Source of the DNA: Woeseiaceae bacterium
Lineage (GTDB): Bacteria; Pseudomonadota; Gammaproteobacteria; Steroidobacterales; Woeseiaceae
Assembly: GCA_013043165.1 (NCBI GenBank)
Contig: JABDOQ010000092.1
Coordinates: 1 to 56,463 of the forward strand
Reading direction: 5' to 3'
DNA length: 56,463 nt
Of this stretch, positions 42,995-51,446 are shown piece after piece; positions within the stretch are counted from its first letter, which is position 1; every line of letters starts with the position of its first letter. The position numbers and the translations under genes were made by a program. The notes beneath the pieces are model-generated. The model made no database searches, was not told where the DNA came from, and saw nothing but the letters and a program-made list of their open reading frames with translations.

Positions 42995-43888
42995 TTGGAA
43001 AATTACAACGTATTTGCGGGCGCGTTTGTCGATCGCAGCGGCGAACGGCGCAAGGATCCGGACTGGCTCAACAAGGCTGTCGTCAGCAAGGATGCGCGCT
43101 TCGTTCCCGTGTGGGGCGATCGCTGCCTGATTGGTGGCGATCCTCCGCACGCGGTATGGCTGAAGCGCCCGCAGATCGAGCCGTATATCGACGAACACAA
43201 CCTGATCTTTCTCGGGCTGTTCAGAAACAAGCCGGCGTTTGCGGTTGCGATTGGCGGCGATCAGCCGCAGCCGTTCGCAGAGCTCGGTTCATTCGAGAGC
43301 CTGCGTTTCCTCGGTACGAGGCTGCCGCTGGACGAAGCCAATCTCGTCGCGCATGCGCGGGCGCTCGTGGTCTGGCATGCGTCGCAGTCCTTCTGCCCGC
43401 TCTGTGGTTCGGTTGCGCTGCCTGAGGCCGGTGGCAATACGCAGCGCTGCACGAATACGAATTGCGGCAGGGAATTATTTCCGCGTACGGATCCGGCGAT
43501 TATCGTGTTGGTTCATAAGGAAGACCGGTGCCTGCTCGGCCGTCAGCAAAACTGGCCCGAACACCGTTACTCGACGATTGCGGGTTTCGTCGAACCCGGC
43601 GAAAGCCTCGAAGACTCGGTCCGCCGTGAGGTTTTCGAGGAGACCAATATTCGTGTCGGTGCTGTGCGCTATCACAGCTCGCAGCCCTGGCCCTTTCCGT
43701 CGGCATTGATGCTCGGCTTCATGGCGGAGGCAAGCTCGACCGACATCGTCCTGAACGACGGCGAACTCGAGGACGCGCGTTGGTTTACGCGCGAGGACCT
43801 GCGCTCGGAGTTTCCCAAACTGCCGTTTCGGATCTCGATTGCGCGGCGACTGGTCGAAGACTGGATTACGCTCGGCAGCGCCGACTGA
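42995..43888 (+). CDS. nudC: NAD+/NADH pyrophosphatase (RNA-decapping Nudix hydrolase)
   Basis: 297 residues. Zinc ribbon between the N-terminal and Nudix domains with Cys pairs in FCPLCG and CTNTNCG. The Nudix box is GFVEPGESLEDSVRREVFEE (about residues 195-214), followed by the SQPWPFPSALM motif that defines NADH pyrophosphatases. It hydrolyses NADH/NAD and removes 5'-NAD caps from RNA. TTG start, uncertain. mscL lies 21 bases upstream and the NRDE gene 2 bases downstream. Confidence 0.95.
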   Translation: MENYNVFAGAFVDRSGERRKDPDWLNKAVVSKDARFVPVWGDRCLIGGDPPHAVWLKRPQIEPYIDEHNLIFLGLFRNKPAFAVAIGGDQPQPFAELGSFESLRFLGTRLPLDEANLVAHARALVVWHASQSFCPLCGSVALPEAGGNTQRCTNTNCGRELFPRTDPAIIVLVHKEDRCLLGRQQNWPEHRYSTIAGFVEPGESLEDSVRREVFEETNIRVGAVRYHSSQPWPFPSALMLGFMAEASSTDIVLNDGELEDARWFTREDLRSEFPKLPFRISIARRLVEDWITLGSAD

Positions 43889-43890
43889 CC

Positions 43891-44652
43891 GTGTGCCTTA
43901 TTGTACTGGCGATCGGACAAAGCACGGAGTATCCGCTGATCCTCGCGGGGAACCGAGACGAGTTCCATGCACGAGCGACGCAAGAAGCAGACTGGTGGTC
44001 CGACAAGCCCGATGTCTTCGGTGGGCGAGACCTGCAGGCCGGCGGCACCTGGCTGGCGCTGCACCGCAACGGACGATTTGCAACCGTCACCAATTTTCGT
44101 GACGCCCAGCCGGTATCTCCGCAGTTTCGATCGCGCGGCCACCTGGTCACGGAGTTCCTGGAAAGTGACCGGCCGCCGCTGCAATATCTCGAAGCAATCG
44201 AAGGACCTGCCTACGCGGGATTCAACCTGATTGTCGGCGACCTCCACGAGGTCGCGTTTCTCTCCAACCGCGACGGCGAGCCGCGCGCACTGCCTGACGG
44301 GCTCTACGGGCTTGGCAACGAGGCGCTCGACGGGCCCGGCGACAAAGTCAGGCGCAGCAAGGAAGGACTGGCTGGGCTGCTGGCTCAAAACACAGTCGAC
44401 GAAACCACGCTGTTGCGCTTGCTCGACGACCGCAGCAAAGGTCCGATCGAAGAAGTCGATTCGAGTATTCCCGGAACTGACAGGGCGCACGCTGTTACCG
44501 CGCCCTTCATCGTCATGCCCGACTATGGCACCCGCTGTTCGACCGTTGTACTTGCCAATGCCTCGGGCGAATGGCGAATGATCGAGCGACGTTTCAATGC
44601 GCAGGGCGTGTCGACCGGAGAATCCGGCATCACGTTCGCGACTCGGACTTGA
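43891..44652 (+). CDS. NRDE-family (TANGO2-like) protein
   Basis: 253 residues from GTG 43891, chosen because the family always begins Met-Cys-Leu, exposing Cys2 after processing; a longer frame upstream lies within nudC. Signatures: the NRDE motif LAGNRDEFHAR, FGGRDLQAGGTWLALHRNGR, VTNFRD, and the late GTRCSTVVL. Related to human TANGO2, of debated role in heme or lipid handling. The 3' end overlaps the opposing esterase by 23 bases. Confidence 0.92.
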   Translation: MCLIVLAIGQSTEYPLILAGNRDEFHARATQEADWWSDKPDVFGGRDLQAGGTWLALHRNGRFATVTNFRDAQPVSPQFRSRGHLVTEFLESDRPPLQYLEAIEGPAYAGFNLIVGDLHEVAFLSNRDGEPRALPDGLYGLGNEALDGPGDKVRRSKEGLAGLLAQNTVDETTLLRLLDDRSKGPIEEVDSSIPGTDRAHAVTAPFIVMPDYGTRCSTVVLANASGEWRMIERRFNAQGVSTGESGITFATRT

Positions 44653-45313
44653 CCGGCGCAAGAACCGACAGCAACCACGCCCGAATATCGTCGATTTCTT
44701 CGGCACATACAGCGTGCGCCATCGGGTAGTCGTGCCATTCGACACTGAAGCCCGCCTCAGCCAGCTTGTCTGCCGACGCGCGGCCCCACTGCATGGGCAG
44801 CATCGGGTCAAAGCTGCCGTGCGCCATGAACACCGGGATACCGCGGTTCCCGGCACTGGCGCCGAGTTCGCCGGGTAGCGCGATGTAGGTCGATAGCGCC
44901 ATCAGCCCGCCGAATCGTAGCTTTGAATGAAGCACGGCATTAATGGCTATGGCGCCGCCCTGGGAAAATCCGGCGACGACGATTTTTTTCGCGTCGATGC
45001 CGCGCTCGATCTCGCGGTCGATCAGGGCTTGCAGCAGCGCGGTGCTGTCACGAACGCCCTGTGCGTCGGCGCGGCCCTCTGTATCGAGACTCAGGATGTC
45101 ATACCAGGCCCGCATAGCCATGCCGCCATTGATAGTGACGGGCCGCACCGGGGCATGCGGAAAGACAAAACGCAGCGGCAGGTCCCGGGGCAGTCGCAGC
45201 TCCGGCACGATGGGCTCGAAATCGTGTCCGTCGGCGCCCAGACCGTGCAGCCAGATAACGCTGCCGACAGGGTTCTCGCCTGTCGTGACCTCGACGCTCT
45301 CGGGTAGCTGCAT
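44630..45313 (-). CDS. carboxylesterase/phospholipase family hydrolase
   Basis: 227 residues of the carboxylesterase 2 group (Pseudomonas EstB/acyl-protein thioesterase-like). VIWLHGLGADGHDF at the oxyanion hole, nucleophile Ser117 in GFSQGG, Asp near 169 in HGSFDPMLP, and His near 200 in MAHAVCAEE. Cytoplasmic by lack of a signal peptide. Hydrolyses carboxylic esters of unknown physiological substrate. Divergent from argR across a 114-base gap. Confidence 0.93.
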   Translation of the reverse strand: MQLPESVEVTTGENPVGSVIWLHGLGADGHDFEPIVPELRLPRDLPLRFVFPHAPVRPVTINGGMAMRAWYDILSLDTEGRADAQGVRDSTALLQALIDREIERGIDAKKIVVAGFSQGGAIAINAVLHSKLRFGGLMALSTYIALPGELGASAGNRGIPVFMAHGSFDPMLPMQWGRASADKLAEAGFSVEWHDYPMAHAVCAEEIDDIRAWLLSVLAPVKSESRT

Positions 45314-45385
45314 TTCGATCCTCCGGGATTAATGAAGCGGCGCAGTTTAACGCAAAAGGCTCTTTGAAAAAGGTGAAGCCGGGGC

Positions 45386-45414
45386 TTGACGTATTATGCG
45401 CATGACTGTATAAA
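45386..45414 (+). promoter_or_regulatory. sigma-70 promoter of argR and the arg operon
   Basis: TTGACG (45386-45391), a spacer of 17 bases, and TATAAA (45409-45414). Spacing and hexamers are near consensus. Transcription should begin near 45421, only about 7 bases before the argR ATG, so the mRNA would be almost leaderless. Confidence 0.8.
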
Positions 45415-45425
45415 TATGCGCATAA
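45394..45425. promoter_or_regulatory. paired palindromes over the argR promoter (candidate ARG boxes)
   Basis: ATGCGCAT occurs at 45396-45403 and 45416-45423, with flanking A/T-rich bases extending the symmetry. Centres are 20 bases apart, two helical turns, close to the usual pair spacing of ArgR boxes. They overlap the spacer and the start of transcription, so ArgR would repress its own operon. The core differs from the E. coli consensus. Confidence 0.6.
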
Positions 45426-45427
45426 TT

Positions 45428-45880
45428 ATGCCTATTTCAAGCGAAGAACAAGCACAGCGCCGTGACGCGATACGGCAATTGCTGCGACAGGGCCCGGCCC
45501 GGACGCAGCAATTCGTCGTGGACGCGCTGCTTGCAAAGGGGCTGGGGGCCACCCAGTCCAGCGTCAGTCGCGATCTTCGCGAGCTCGGCGCTATCAAGAC
45601 GCCCAGCGGTTACGAGCTTCCCGGCGTCGATGAAGCCGGTGACAGGCAGATGGCCGAGATCGCTACCCTGCTGCGCAAGATCAGCCCTGCGGGGCCGAAT
45701 CTGCTCGTCATTCGGACCGCCATCGGCGCGGCACAGCGCGTCGCGCTCGCACTCGATCGCAGCGAGTGGCCCGAAATGATCGGCAACATCGGCGGTGACG
45801 ACACGGTATTTGTCGCGACCGAATCTTCTCATGCACAAAAACAGCTAATTGCCCGGATCGAGCGCTCCGCTCGCATCTGA
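45428..45880 (+). CDS. argR: arginine repressor
   Basis: 150 residues from ATG 45428 (MPISSEEQ). An ATG at 45416 would lie upstream of the predicted start of transcription. N-terminal winged helix with TQSSVSRDLRELGAIK, and a C-terminal arginine-binding/hexamerisation domain with GGDDTVFVATE. Represses arginine synthesis when arginine is bound. No ribosome-binding site is visible, in line with leaderless translation. First gene of the arginine operon; argG follows after 18 bases. Confidence 0.94.
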   Translation: MPISSEEQAQRRDAIRQLLRQGPARTQQFVVDALLAKGLGATQSSVSRDLRELGAIKTPSGYELPGVDEAGDRQMAEIATLLRKISPAGPNLLVIRTAIGAAQRVALALDRSEWPEMIGNIGGDDTVFVATESSHAQKQLIARIERSARI

Positions 45881-45898
45881 CGATTCCCGGAGAAGCCA

Positions 45899-47122
45899 GT
45901 GGACCAATCCCCAATTATTCTCGCGTTTTCAGGCGGACTGGATACGTCGTTTTGCGTGCCCTGGCTAAAGGAAAACTATGGCCGGGACGTCATTACGGCC
46001 TGCGTCGACACAGGTGGTATCGATCAGCAAGCGGCGCTCGCGCTCGAGAAACGCGCGCTGGCGCTCGGTGCAATCGAGCACGTGCTGATCGACGCCAAGC
46101 AGGACTTCTTCGACACCGTAATCCGCTACCTCATAGCCGGCAATGTGCTTCGTGGCCAGGCCTACCCGCTGTGTGTCGGCGCCGAGCGTGGTTTGCAGGC
46201 CGAGCGCCTCGCGAGAATCGCCACGGAACGCGGCGCCACGACTGTGGCCCATGGCTGCACCGCGGCAGGCAACGACCAGGTCCGTTTCGAAGTCGCGCTG
46301 CGGACGCTCAACCCGGATCTCATATCGCTCGCACCCGTGCGCGACAACAACTGGGTGCGGGATGAGCAGCTCGACTATCTCAGCAAGAACGGTCTGCCGT
46401 TGCCTGCGCAGGGATCTGCCTATTCCATCAATCGAGGCCTTTGGGGAATCACGATCGGCGGCAAGGAAACGCTGACGTCGGACAGCTCTATCCCGGAATC
46501 GGCATGGGTGCTGTCTGCAGACGCTTTCAGCCAGCCGCGGGATGTTTCCCGACATGCGCTCGAGTTCAAAGCCGGCGTGCCGGTCGCTCTTGATGACAAG
46601 AGCCTGTCGCCGGTCGAGCTCATCGAGGCGCTCGAGGTTCTTGCCGGAAGTTATGGTATTGGCCGCGGCATTCACCTGGGCGATACCGTGCTCGGAACCA
46701 AGGGTCGCGTTGCGTTTGAAGCGCCCGCTGCGATCACGCTGATTACCGCGCATCGCGAGCTCGAAAAGCTGGTTCTCAGCGCACAGCAGGCACGAATCAA
46801 AGACAGCGTAGCGGCCGTGTACGGCGATCTCGTGCACGAAGGCAAGCAGCTGGATCTCGCCTGCGACGATATCGAAGCGCTGCTGAGGTCTTCGCAAAAA
46901 CGCGTTACGGGCACCGTGCGATTCGCCCTGCGACCCGGAGCTTTGTTTATCGAAGGCGTAAGCTCACCGCATTCGCTGCTTGCCGCGAGCAAGGGCGTAT
47001 ACGGTGAATCGGCCGGGGAATGGACTGCCAGCGACGCCGTCGGCTATGCGCGCATCATGTCGCTGACAGGCTCATTGCAGACAAGGGCGGGACAATCGCG
47101 GGCCGCCGGGGACCGCTCGTGA
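45899..47122 (+). CDS. argG: argininosuccinate synthase
   Basis: 407 residues from a GTG start with GGAGAA upstream. ATP-dependent condensation of citrulline and aspartate. N-type ATP pyrophosphatase P-loop FSGGLDTS (residues 10-17); the citrulline/aspartate loop is AHGCTAAGNDQVRFE. The usual proteobacterial motif is HGxTGKGNDQVRFE, so TAAGND here is a variant. The stop overlaps the start of the following gene (GTGA). In the N-acylated pathway inferred for this operon, free citrulline must first be released by a deacylase not in the window. Confidence 0.95.
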   Translation: MDQSPIILAFSGGLDTSFCVPWLKENYGRDVITACVDTGGIDQQAALALEKRALALGAIEHVLIDAKQDFFDTVIRYLIAGNVLRGQAYPLCVGAERGLQAERLARIATERGATTVAHGCTAAGNDQVRFEVALRTLNPDLISLAPVRDNNWVRDEQLDYLSKNGLPLPAQGSAYSINRGLWGITIGGKETLTSDSSIPESAWVLSADAFSQPRDVSRHALEFKAGVPVALDDKSLSPVELIEALEVLAGSYGIGRGIHLGDTVLGTKGRVAFEAPAAITLITAHRELEKLVLSAQQARIKDSVAAVYGDLVHEGKQLDLACDDIEALLRSSQKRVTGTVRFALRPGALFIEGVSSPHSLLAASKGVYGESAGEWTASDAVGYARIMSLTGSLQTRAGQSRAAGDRS

Positions 47123-48174
47123 AAAGCATCGTTGTCGACAAGATCGCATCCGTGGCGCAGCACAACAACCTTGGTGCAGAGCTGCGCGTGTCAGCGGAGA
47201 TTCCCTGCGAGGAGGGCGTGCTGGTCGCAGCACAGGTGCTCAACAACAAGTCGCGCTATAACCAGCTCGAGCTCACCTCGGGACGGATGGCGACCGTCAA
47301 CCAGGGCGACATTATCGTCGGCGCCCTTGGGCATCGTAAGGCGCTGCGCGGCTACTCAGGCCATCTTCCAAGCGAACTCGAAGCGGGAGACACGATCCAG
47401 ATCCTGAACATCGGCGGGGTCCTCGGACTCTGTGACTCGGCCAACCCCGACGTCGGGCCGCCGTTCGACTGCAAAGTGCTCGGTACAGTCCTCTCCTTTC
47501 CGTATCTTGGCGAACGCATCGGCGTACCCGCGAGAGCGGGCTCGGACACGCTCGATGACGATGAGGTACTGGATACCAATAACGTTCCGGTCATTGCGAT
47601 GGCAGGTACCTGTATGGACTCCGGCAAAACGGCGGCAGCGTGTGCGATCGTCGGCCGACTTCGCCATCTCGGATTTAATGTCGCAGCGTGCAAGGCGACG
47701 GGCGTATCCTTGCGCCGTGACGTGCTCGCGATGCAGGACGCGGGCGCATCAGACACGATGATCTTTTCTGATTTCGGCATCGTGACAACGACCGCGGCCA
47801 ACGGCCCGGCGCTGACTCGTGCCTTGTTGACAGGTTTGGCGAAAAAAAGCCCCGACGTCATCGTGCTGGAACTCGGCGACGGTTTGCTCGGCGCTTACGG
47901 CGTCGAAGCCATTCTGTCCGATGCGGCCATCCGCAAAGCGTTGACGGCTGTCGTGCTTTGCGCCAATGATCCGGTGTCCGCCTGGGGCGGCGCCAAAATC
48001 CTGCGCAACGACTTCGATATCGAACCGGCCGTCGTGACCGGACCCGCGACCGACAACGATGTCGGCGTTCAGCAAATCGACGAGCGGCTCTCGCTACCGG
48101 CGATTAACGCGCTCTCGCACGGCGTGGCACTCGGTGATTTGATCGCCGACCTGCTGAATAAGGAAAAAGCATGA
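47119..48174 (+). CDS. P-loop NTPase of unknown function within the arginine operon
   Basis: 351 residues from the GTG overlapping the argG stop. The N-terminal region (about 1-155) is beta-rich, with the conserved-looking GDIIVGALGHRKALRGYSGH. The C-terminal region (about 160-345) is a SIMIBI-type P-loop domain. Its Walker A, GTCMDSGKT, has the five-residue spacing of dethiobiotin synthetase and DUF1611 proteins, followed by a deviant Walker A helix and VLELGDGLLGAYG. I cannot name its reaction. Overlaps of 4 bases with both argG and argC show it is an integral part of the operon. Confidence 0.75.
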   Translation: MKSIVVDKIASVAQHNNLGAELRVSAEIPCEEGVLVAAQVLNNKSRYNQLELTSGRMATVNQGDIIVGALGHRKALRGYSGHLPSELEAGDTIQILNIGGVLGLCDSANPDVGPPFDCKVLGTVLSFPYLGERIGVPARAGSDTLDDDEVLDTNNVPVIAMAGTCMDSGKTAAACAIVGRLRHLGFNVAACKATGVSLRRDVLAMQDAGASDTMIFSDFGIVTTTAANGPALTRALLTGLAKKSPDVIVLELGDGLLGAYGVEAILSDAAIRKALTAVVLCANDPVSAWGGAKILRNDFDIEPAVVTGPATDNDVGVQQIDERLSLPAINALSHGVALGDLIADLLNKEKA

Positions 48175-49232
48175 GCGGCTCAATTCCGACCGTGGTCCTC
48201 GGCGCAAGCGGCTACGTGGGCGGAGAATTGTTGCGCCTGGTTTCCGCACACCCGCAGTTCAAACTTGTGGCCGCCGTGTCGGACAGCCGGGCGGGCTCAC
48301 CGATTGGCGATACGTTTGCTCATCTTTCGCAGGCGCTCCGCGACGTGTCTTTTGTCGCTCACGCGGCCTGGCTCGATCAAATCGAATCCGGCAGCGATCT
48401 CGCGTTGTTCTCCGCCGCACCACACGGCGCATCGGCGAGTGTCATCGCAAATGCACTCGCTGCGGCCGAGAAGAAAGGCATCAACGTCCATGTCGTCGAC
48501 TCGTCGGCCGACTTTCGCTATGCCCGCCAAAGCGACTACGAGGCTGTGTATAACACCGACCACGGTGCACCCGCACTCCTCGACCAGTTCATCTCTGCGG
48601 TGCCGGAACACGTTGACGCCGCCGCTGCGCCGCACGTCGGCCACCCGGGCTGCTTCGCCACCGCAACGTTGCTGGCCACGGTGCCGCTCATACGGTCCGG
48701 ACTGACCGACGCCGATGTCTACGTGACCGGCATTACCGGCAGCACGGGATCCGGGCGGAGTCCGCAGGCGGGCACGCATCACCCGGAGCGCAACAGCAAC
48801 CTCTATGCGTACAAACCGCTGGCACATCGGCATGCGCCGGAAATGGCTGCTCTTACCAGGGCCGCAAGCGGACGCAAAACCAGCGTGCATTTCGTGCCGC
48901 ACTCAGGACCGTTCGCACGCGGTATTCACATCACGCTACAGGCGAAAGCCGTCTCGGCCGTGTCCGAGGAAACGTTGCGGGAGGTCTATGAACAGGCCTA
49001 CGGCAATGCCCCGTTCGTTGAAGTTGTGCCAACAACGCCGCGGCTGAAAAACGTCGTGGCCAGCAACATGTGCCACATCAGCGTCGCCACTGACGGCGAG
49101 TCCGTTGTCGTCATGAGTGCGATTGACAACCTCGTAAAAGGCGCTGCCGGCGGCGCGCTGCAGTGGATGAACCGGCTCTGGAAGCTGCCTGAAACGGCCG
49201 GCTTGACGGCGCCGGCGCCGGGCTGGACCTGA
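48171..49232 (+). CDS. argC: N-acyl-gamma-glutamyl-phosphate reductase
   Basis: 353 residues. NADPH-dependent reduction of N-acyl-glutamyl phosphate to the semialdehyde. NADP motif GASGYVGGELLRL (11-23), catalytic Cys161 in GHPGCFATA, and the conserved HRHAPEM segment and HFVPHSGPFARG. Normal length. Overlaps the P-loop gene by 4 bases and argD by one base. Confidence 0.95.
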   Translation: MSGSIPTVVLGASGYVGGELLRLVSAHPQFKLVAAVSDSRAGSPIGDTFAHLSQALRDVSFVAHAAWLDQIESGSDLALFSAAPHGASASVIANALAAAEKKGINVHVVDSSADFRYARQSDYEAVYNTDHGAPALLDQFISAVPEHVDAAAAPHVGHPGCFATATLLATVPLIRSGLTDADVYVTGITGSTGSGRSPQAGTHHPERNSNLYAYKPLAHRHAPEMAALTRAASGRKTSVHFVPHSGPFARGIHITLQAKAVSAVSEETLREVYEQAYGNAPFVEVVPTTPRLKNVVASNMCHISVATDGESVVVMSAIDNLVKGAAGGALQWMNRLWKLPETAGLTAPAPGWT

Positions 49233-50410
49233 TGTCGATCGCGAACCCACAGCACGCCATGGCCGACCCGCGCGTGCGCGAAGCCGCCGTGACGATTCCG
49301 GTCTACGGGCAGCTGCCGTTCGTTCCCGAACGTGCCAGTGGCTGTGATATTTTTACGAAGGACGGGCGACGCATACTGGACCTGTACGGCGGTCACGCCG
49401 TTGCCGCACTGGGTTACGGCCATCCTCGGCTGGTGCAGGCGATCGAACAGCAGAACGCCAAACTTCTGTTTCAAAGTAATGCCGTGGCGCTGGAGATCCG
49501 TGCGCGGGCCGCCGAGAGTCTCGTGCGGATTGCGCCACAGGGGATAGATCGCGTTTTTTTCGTTAATTCAGGTGCAGAAGCGAACGAGAACGCGCTGCGA
49601 ATGGCCTGCGTTGCGACCGGTCGAAAAAAGGTCCTCGCGATTACGCACGGCTTCCACGGTCGCACCGCCGCGGCTGGCGCCGTCACCTGGAACTCCGACA
49701 AGTGGTACGGCTTTCCGTCAAAGCCCTTCGAGGTCGACTTCATTCCGCGTGACGACATTGCCGCGGCCCGGAGCATGATCAGCAGCGAAATCGCCGCTGT
49801 CATCGTCGAACCCGTGCAGGGCGTAGCCGGCGCCTACGACCTGTCGAGCGACTTTCTCGAAACACTGCGTGACAGGACCGCCGAACATGGCGTCGTGCTG
49901 ATTGCCGACGAAGTTCAATCGGGCATGGGGCGCTGCGGGCAATTCTTCGGAATGCAGGTGCACGGCATCGATCCGGACATGGTCACCAGCGCCAAGTCAC
50001 TCGGCGGCGGCGTTCCCTGCGGGGCCGTGCTCTGTACGCAGAAAATAGCGGCGCACTTCGGGCCGGGCGACCTCGGCACGACGTTTGGTGGCGGCCCGCT
50101 TGCGGCCGCCGCGATCACGGCGACGATCGAGGCCATCGAAGCCGAAGGCCTGCTCGCCAACGTGCGCCAGAGAGAAGCGCAGATTCGGGAACAATGCGTG
50201 ACCGGGCCCGTCATGAAAATCCAGGGAATGGGACTGCTGCTCGGGCTCGTCTGCGATCGTCCTGCGAAAGAAGTTCAGACCGCACTGCTCGAGCACGACA
50301 TACTGGCCGGCACGAGCAGCGACCCCGTCGTCCTGCGAATTCTGGCGCCGCTGGTGCTCGAATCGGGGCACGTCGATCACCTGATGCAGGCTCTCGAAGC
50401 CACCTCGTAA
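49232..50410 (+). CDS. argD: N-acyl-ornithine aminotransferase
   Basis: 392 residues, class III PLP transaminase. Converts N-acyl-glutamate semialdehyde to N-acyl-ornithine with glutamate as donor. PLP lysine is Lys255 in TSAKSLGGG; NSGAEANENALR, THGFHGRT and ADEVQSGMGR are the other family signatures. The ATG shares its A with the argC stop codon. Position in the operon supports the arginine role over other class III transaminases. Confidence 0.94.
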   Translation: MSIANPQHAMADPRVREAAVTIPVYGQLPFVPERASGCDIFTKDGRRILDLYGGHAVAALGYGHPRLVQAIEQQNAKLLFQSNAVALEIRARAAESLVRIAPQGIDRVFFVNSGAEANENALRMACVATGRKKVLAITHGFHGRTAAAGAVTWNSDKWYGFPSKPFEVDFIPRDDIAAARSMISSEIAAVIVEPVQGVAGAYDLSSDFLETLRDRTAEHGVVLIADEVQSGMGRCGQFFGMQVHGIDPDMVTSAKSLGGGVPCGAVLCTQKIAAHFGPGDLGTTFGGGPLAAAAITATIEAIEAEGLLANVRQREAQIREQCVTGPVMKIQGMGLLLGLVCDRPAKEVQTALLEHDILAGTSSDPVVLRILAPLVLESGHVDHLMQALEATS

Positions 50411-50438
50411 TTCCGAAACCAATGAAAGGAAACCGCTG

Positions 50439-51446
50439 ATGAAAGCGTTCAACGACCTCGCCGATTTTTCTACTGATGAGATCAGGGAGCTCATTGCACT
50501 TGCCGACCGCCTCGACGCACACCCCGAGCCGGATGCACTAAAAGGCAAAGTGCTGTCACTGCTGTTCCTGAGTCCCTCCCTGCGCACGTTGGCATCCTTC
50601 CAGGCAGCGATGACGCGACTCGGTGGCGGATCTTTCGTCATCTCCCCGGAAATGTCGATACACGGAATCGAGAGCCGGCCGGGCATCGTCATGGACGGCG
50701 CCGCGGCTGAGCATATTCGCGAAGCCATTCCCGTAATAGCGTCGTACGGTGATGCAATCGGTATTCGGGCGTTTGCCGAACGCAAGAACCTCGAACACGA
50801 CATGGCCGAAGTTGAGTTTCATTCGATGACGGAGCTGATCGATACGCCCTACATCAACATGGAATCCGCCATGAATCACCCCTGCCAGAGTCTCGCCGAC
50901 TGGAAGACCCTGGACGACTTCGCCATCCCCGCCAACGATGGCAAGTTCGTGCTGAGCTGGGCCTACCACCCCATGGCGCTACCGCTCGCCGTACCCGCCG
51001 CAACCCTGCACATGGCGGCGCACCGCGGCATGGACGTAACCGTATTGCGTCCCGAAGGCTTCGAGCTGCCGGACCCGCTGATGAAGAAAGCCGCTGCCGC
51101 GGCCGATGCCGCCGGCGGTTCCATCACAGAGACCGACGATCGCACGGCAGCCATGCAGGACGCGCACGTCATCTACGCCAAGTCGTGGTCGTCAACGCGC
51201 CACTACGGCGACCGACTGGCCGACCAGAAACTGCGCGAAGAACTTCTCGACTGGTGTGTCGACGAGCCCTGGTTCGACAATGCAAAAGACGACTGTCGTT
51301 TCATGCACTGCCTGCCCGTTCGTCGCGGTGTCGTGGTCGCCGACAGCATTCTCGATGGCCCGCGCAGCGTCGTGATACCCGAAGCGCGCAATCGCATGCT
51401 CGCGCAGATGGCCGTGCTTCACCAGATGCTGGGAGGCAGTCGATGA
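50439..51446 (+). CDS. argF': N-acyl-ornithine carbamoyltransferase (acetyl or succinyl type)
   Basis: 335 residues. It resembles the Xanthomonas N-acetyl- and Bacteroides N-succinyl-ornithine transcarbamylases more than classical ArgF. Signs are GIVMDG-AAAEHIREAIPVI, INMESAMNHPCQSLADW, SWAYHPMALPLAVP and FMHCLPVRRGV. The carbamoyl-phosphate loop is SPSLRTLASF, with Leu where Arg is usual after RT. At residue 90 it has Ala, where the acetyl enzyme has Glu92 and the succinyl enzyme Pro90. AAAGGA serves as ribosome-binding site 28 bases after argD. The product is an N-acyl-citrulline. Confidence 0.9.
   Translation: MKAFNDLADFSTDEIRELIALADRLDAHPEPDALKGKVLSLLFLSPSLRTLASFQAAMTRLGGGSFVISPEMSIHGIESRPGIVMDGAAAEHIREAIPVIASYGDAIGIRAFAERKNLEHDMAEVEFHSMTELIDTPYINMESAMNHPCQSLADWKTLDDFAIPANDGKFVLSWAYHPMALPLAVPAATLHMAAHRGMDVTVLRPEGFELPDPLMKKAAAAADAAGGSITETDDRTAAMQDAHVIYAKSWSSTRHYGDRLADQKLREELLDWCVDEPWFDNAKDDCRFMHCLPVRRGVVVADSILDGPRSVVIPEARNRMLAQMAVLHQMLGGSR

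Noticed and set aside
43672..44856. Minus-strand open frame of 394 codons
   Set aside because: Antisense to nudC and the NRDE gene, both of which have diagnostic motifs.
45965..46897. Minus-strand open frame of 310 codons
   Set aside because: Antisense to argG, with no recognisable domain.
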